Shown here in pieces: positions 6,228 through 6,318 of a stretch of 6,318 bases of DNA. Made by a program: the position numbers and the translations under genes. The DNA is taken from contig CANQGC010000175.1 in the NCBI GenBank assembly GCA_947600345.1, positions 1 through 6,318 on the forward strand, read 5' to 3'. This DNA is from an uncultured Clostridia bacterium (lineage in GTDB: Bacteria; Bacillota; Clostridia; Christensenellales; Aristaeellaceae). Within the stretch, counting starts at the first letter, position 1. The number at the start of each line of letters is the position of its first letter. The notes under the pieces were generated by a model. That model did not search any database, had not been told where the DNA came from, and saw only the letters and a list, made by a program, of their open reading frames with translations.

Positions 6228-6318
6228 AGTAACCTCGTAGCCCCAAAAACCAAAGGCTACAGAGGGCCGGTATTGTCGGCCCGATAACCGAACGTTCCGC
6301 AAGAGGAACCCAGGCCAA
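6228..6318. other. Hairpin-rich segment of unknown nature at the window edge
   Basis: Three inverted repeats follow each other. GTAGCC (6237-6242) pairs with GGCTAC (6255-6260) and can be extended by CCTC/GAGG across a bulged A. GGGCCG (6264-6269) pairs with CGGCCC (6277-6282) over a 7-nt loop. GTTCC (6294-6298) pairs with GGAAC (6305-6309). None is followed by a T run on the plus strand, so they are not ordinary terminators. A leftward reading frame entering from the edge ends with TAG at 6257-6259 (residues ...CGTFGYRADNTGPL), so the segment might instead be the tail of a gene. I recognise no family. Confidence 0.4.

Noticed and set aside
1..6318. CRISPR arrays, tRNA or rRNA genes, insertion sequences, attachment sites
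   Set aside because: No regularly spaced repeats, tRNA-like cloverleaf, rRNA sequence, transposase or recombinase gene, or paired terminal repeats were seen. The large inverted repeat is explained by kinase domain homology.

Overview
The window looks like chromosomal DNA of a GC-rich member of the Firmicutes, probably a gut-type Clostridia (Oscillospirales or Christensenellales grade; this is inference). The signs are AGGAG-type ribosome binding sites, sigma-A-like promoters, a U-tailed hairpin terminator, large membrane sensor kinases of a kind common in Clostridia, and small Cro/C1-type (XRE) regulators. No species can be named from the sequence alone.

Positions 1-5197 hold two large, divergently transcribed sensor histidine kinase genes. 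The left one reads leftward from 2340 and runs off the window at base 1. It encodes a signal peptide, two tandem periplasmic-binding-protein (SBP_bac_3-like) sensor domains, one membrane segment, and a HisKA/HATPase transmitter, so it has a BvgS/EvgS-like layout. The right one (2612-5197) has two membrane segments around an extracytoplasmic Cache-like sensor, the same kind of transmitter, and two intact receiver domains. It has no HPt domain. The two transmitters align without gaps over 212 residues at roughly 70% identity by eye, and over short stretches they are nearly identical in DNA. They therefore look like an inverted duplication joined to different sensors. The 271-bp region between them has one sigma-A-like promoter for each gene, and each promoter carries the same 10-nt box in its own orientation. 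No response regulator with an output domain lies in the window.

A strong hairpin terminator at 5221-5256 closes the right kinase and lies directly against the stop codon of a convergent gene, so it probably works in both directions. Beyond it (5255-6227) the composition becomes more AT-rich. There are three small XRE-family DNA-binding proteins: a leftward two-gene operon (113 aa with a TTG start, then 69 aa) and a divergent 96-aa gene. The short spacer between the divergent promoters holds a perfect 6-3-6 inverted repeat, TACCAT-ATT-ATGGTA, a good operator candidate. This forms a compact regulatory switch whose targets are not in the window.

The last 91 bases (6228-6318) contain no recognised gene but hold three successive inverted repeats. 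They could be a structured RNA, a 3' UTR, or the tail of a leftward gene entering from beyond the window. No clearly new system is proven here. The best leads are the mirrored kinase pair with shared promoter boxes, the XRE switch, and the hairpin-rich right end.
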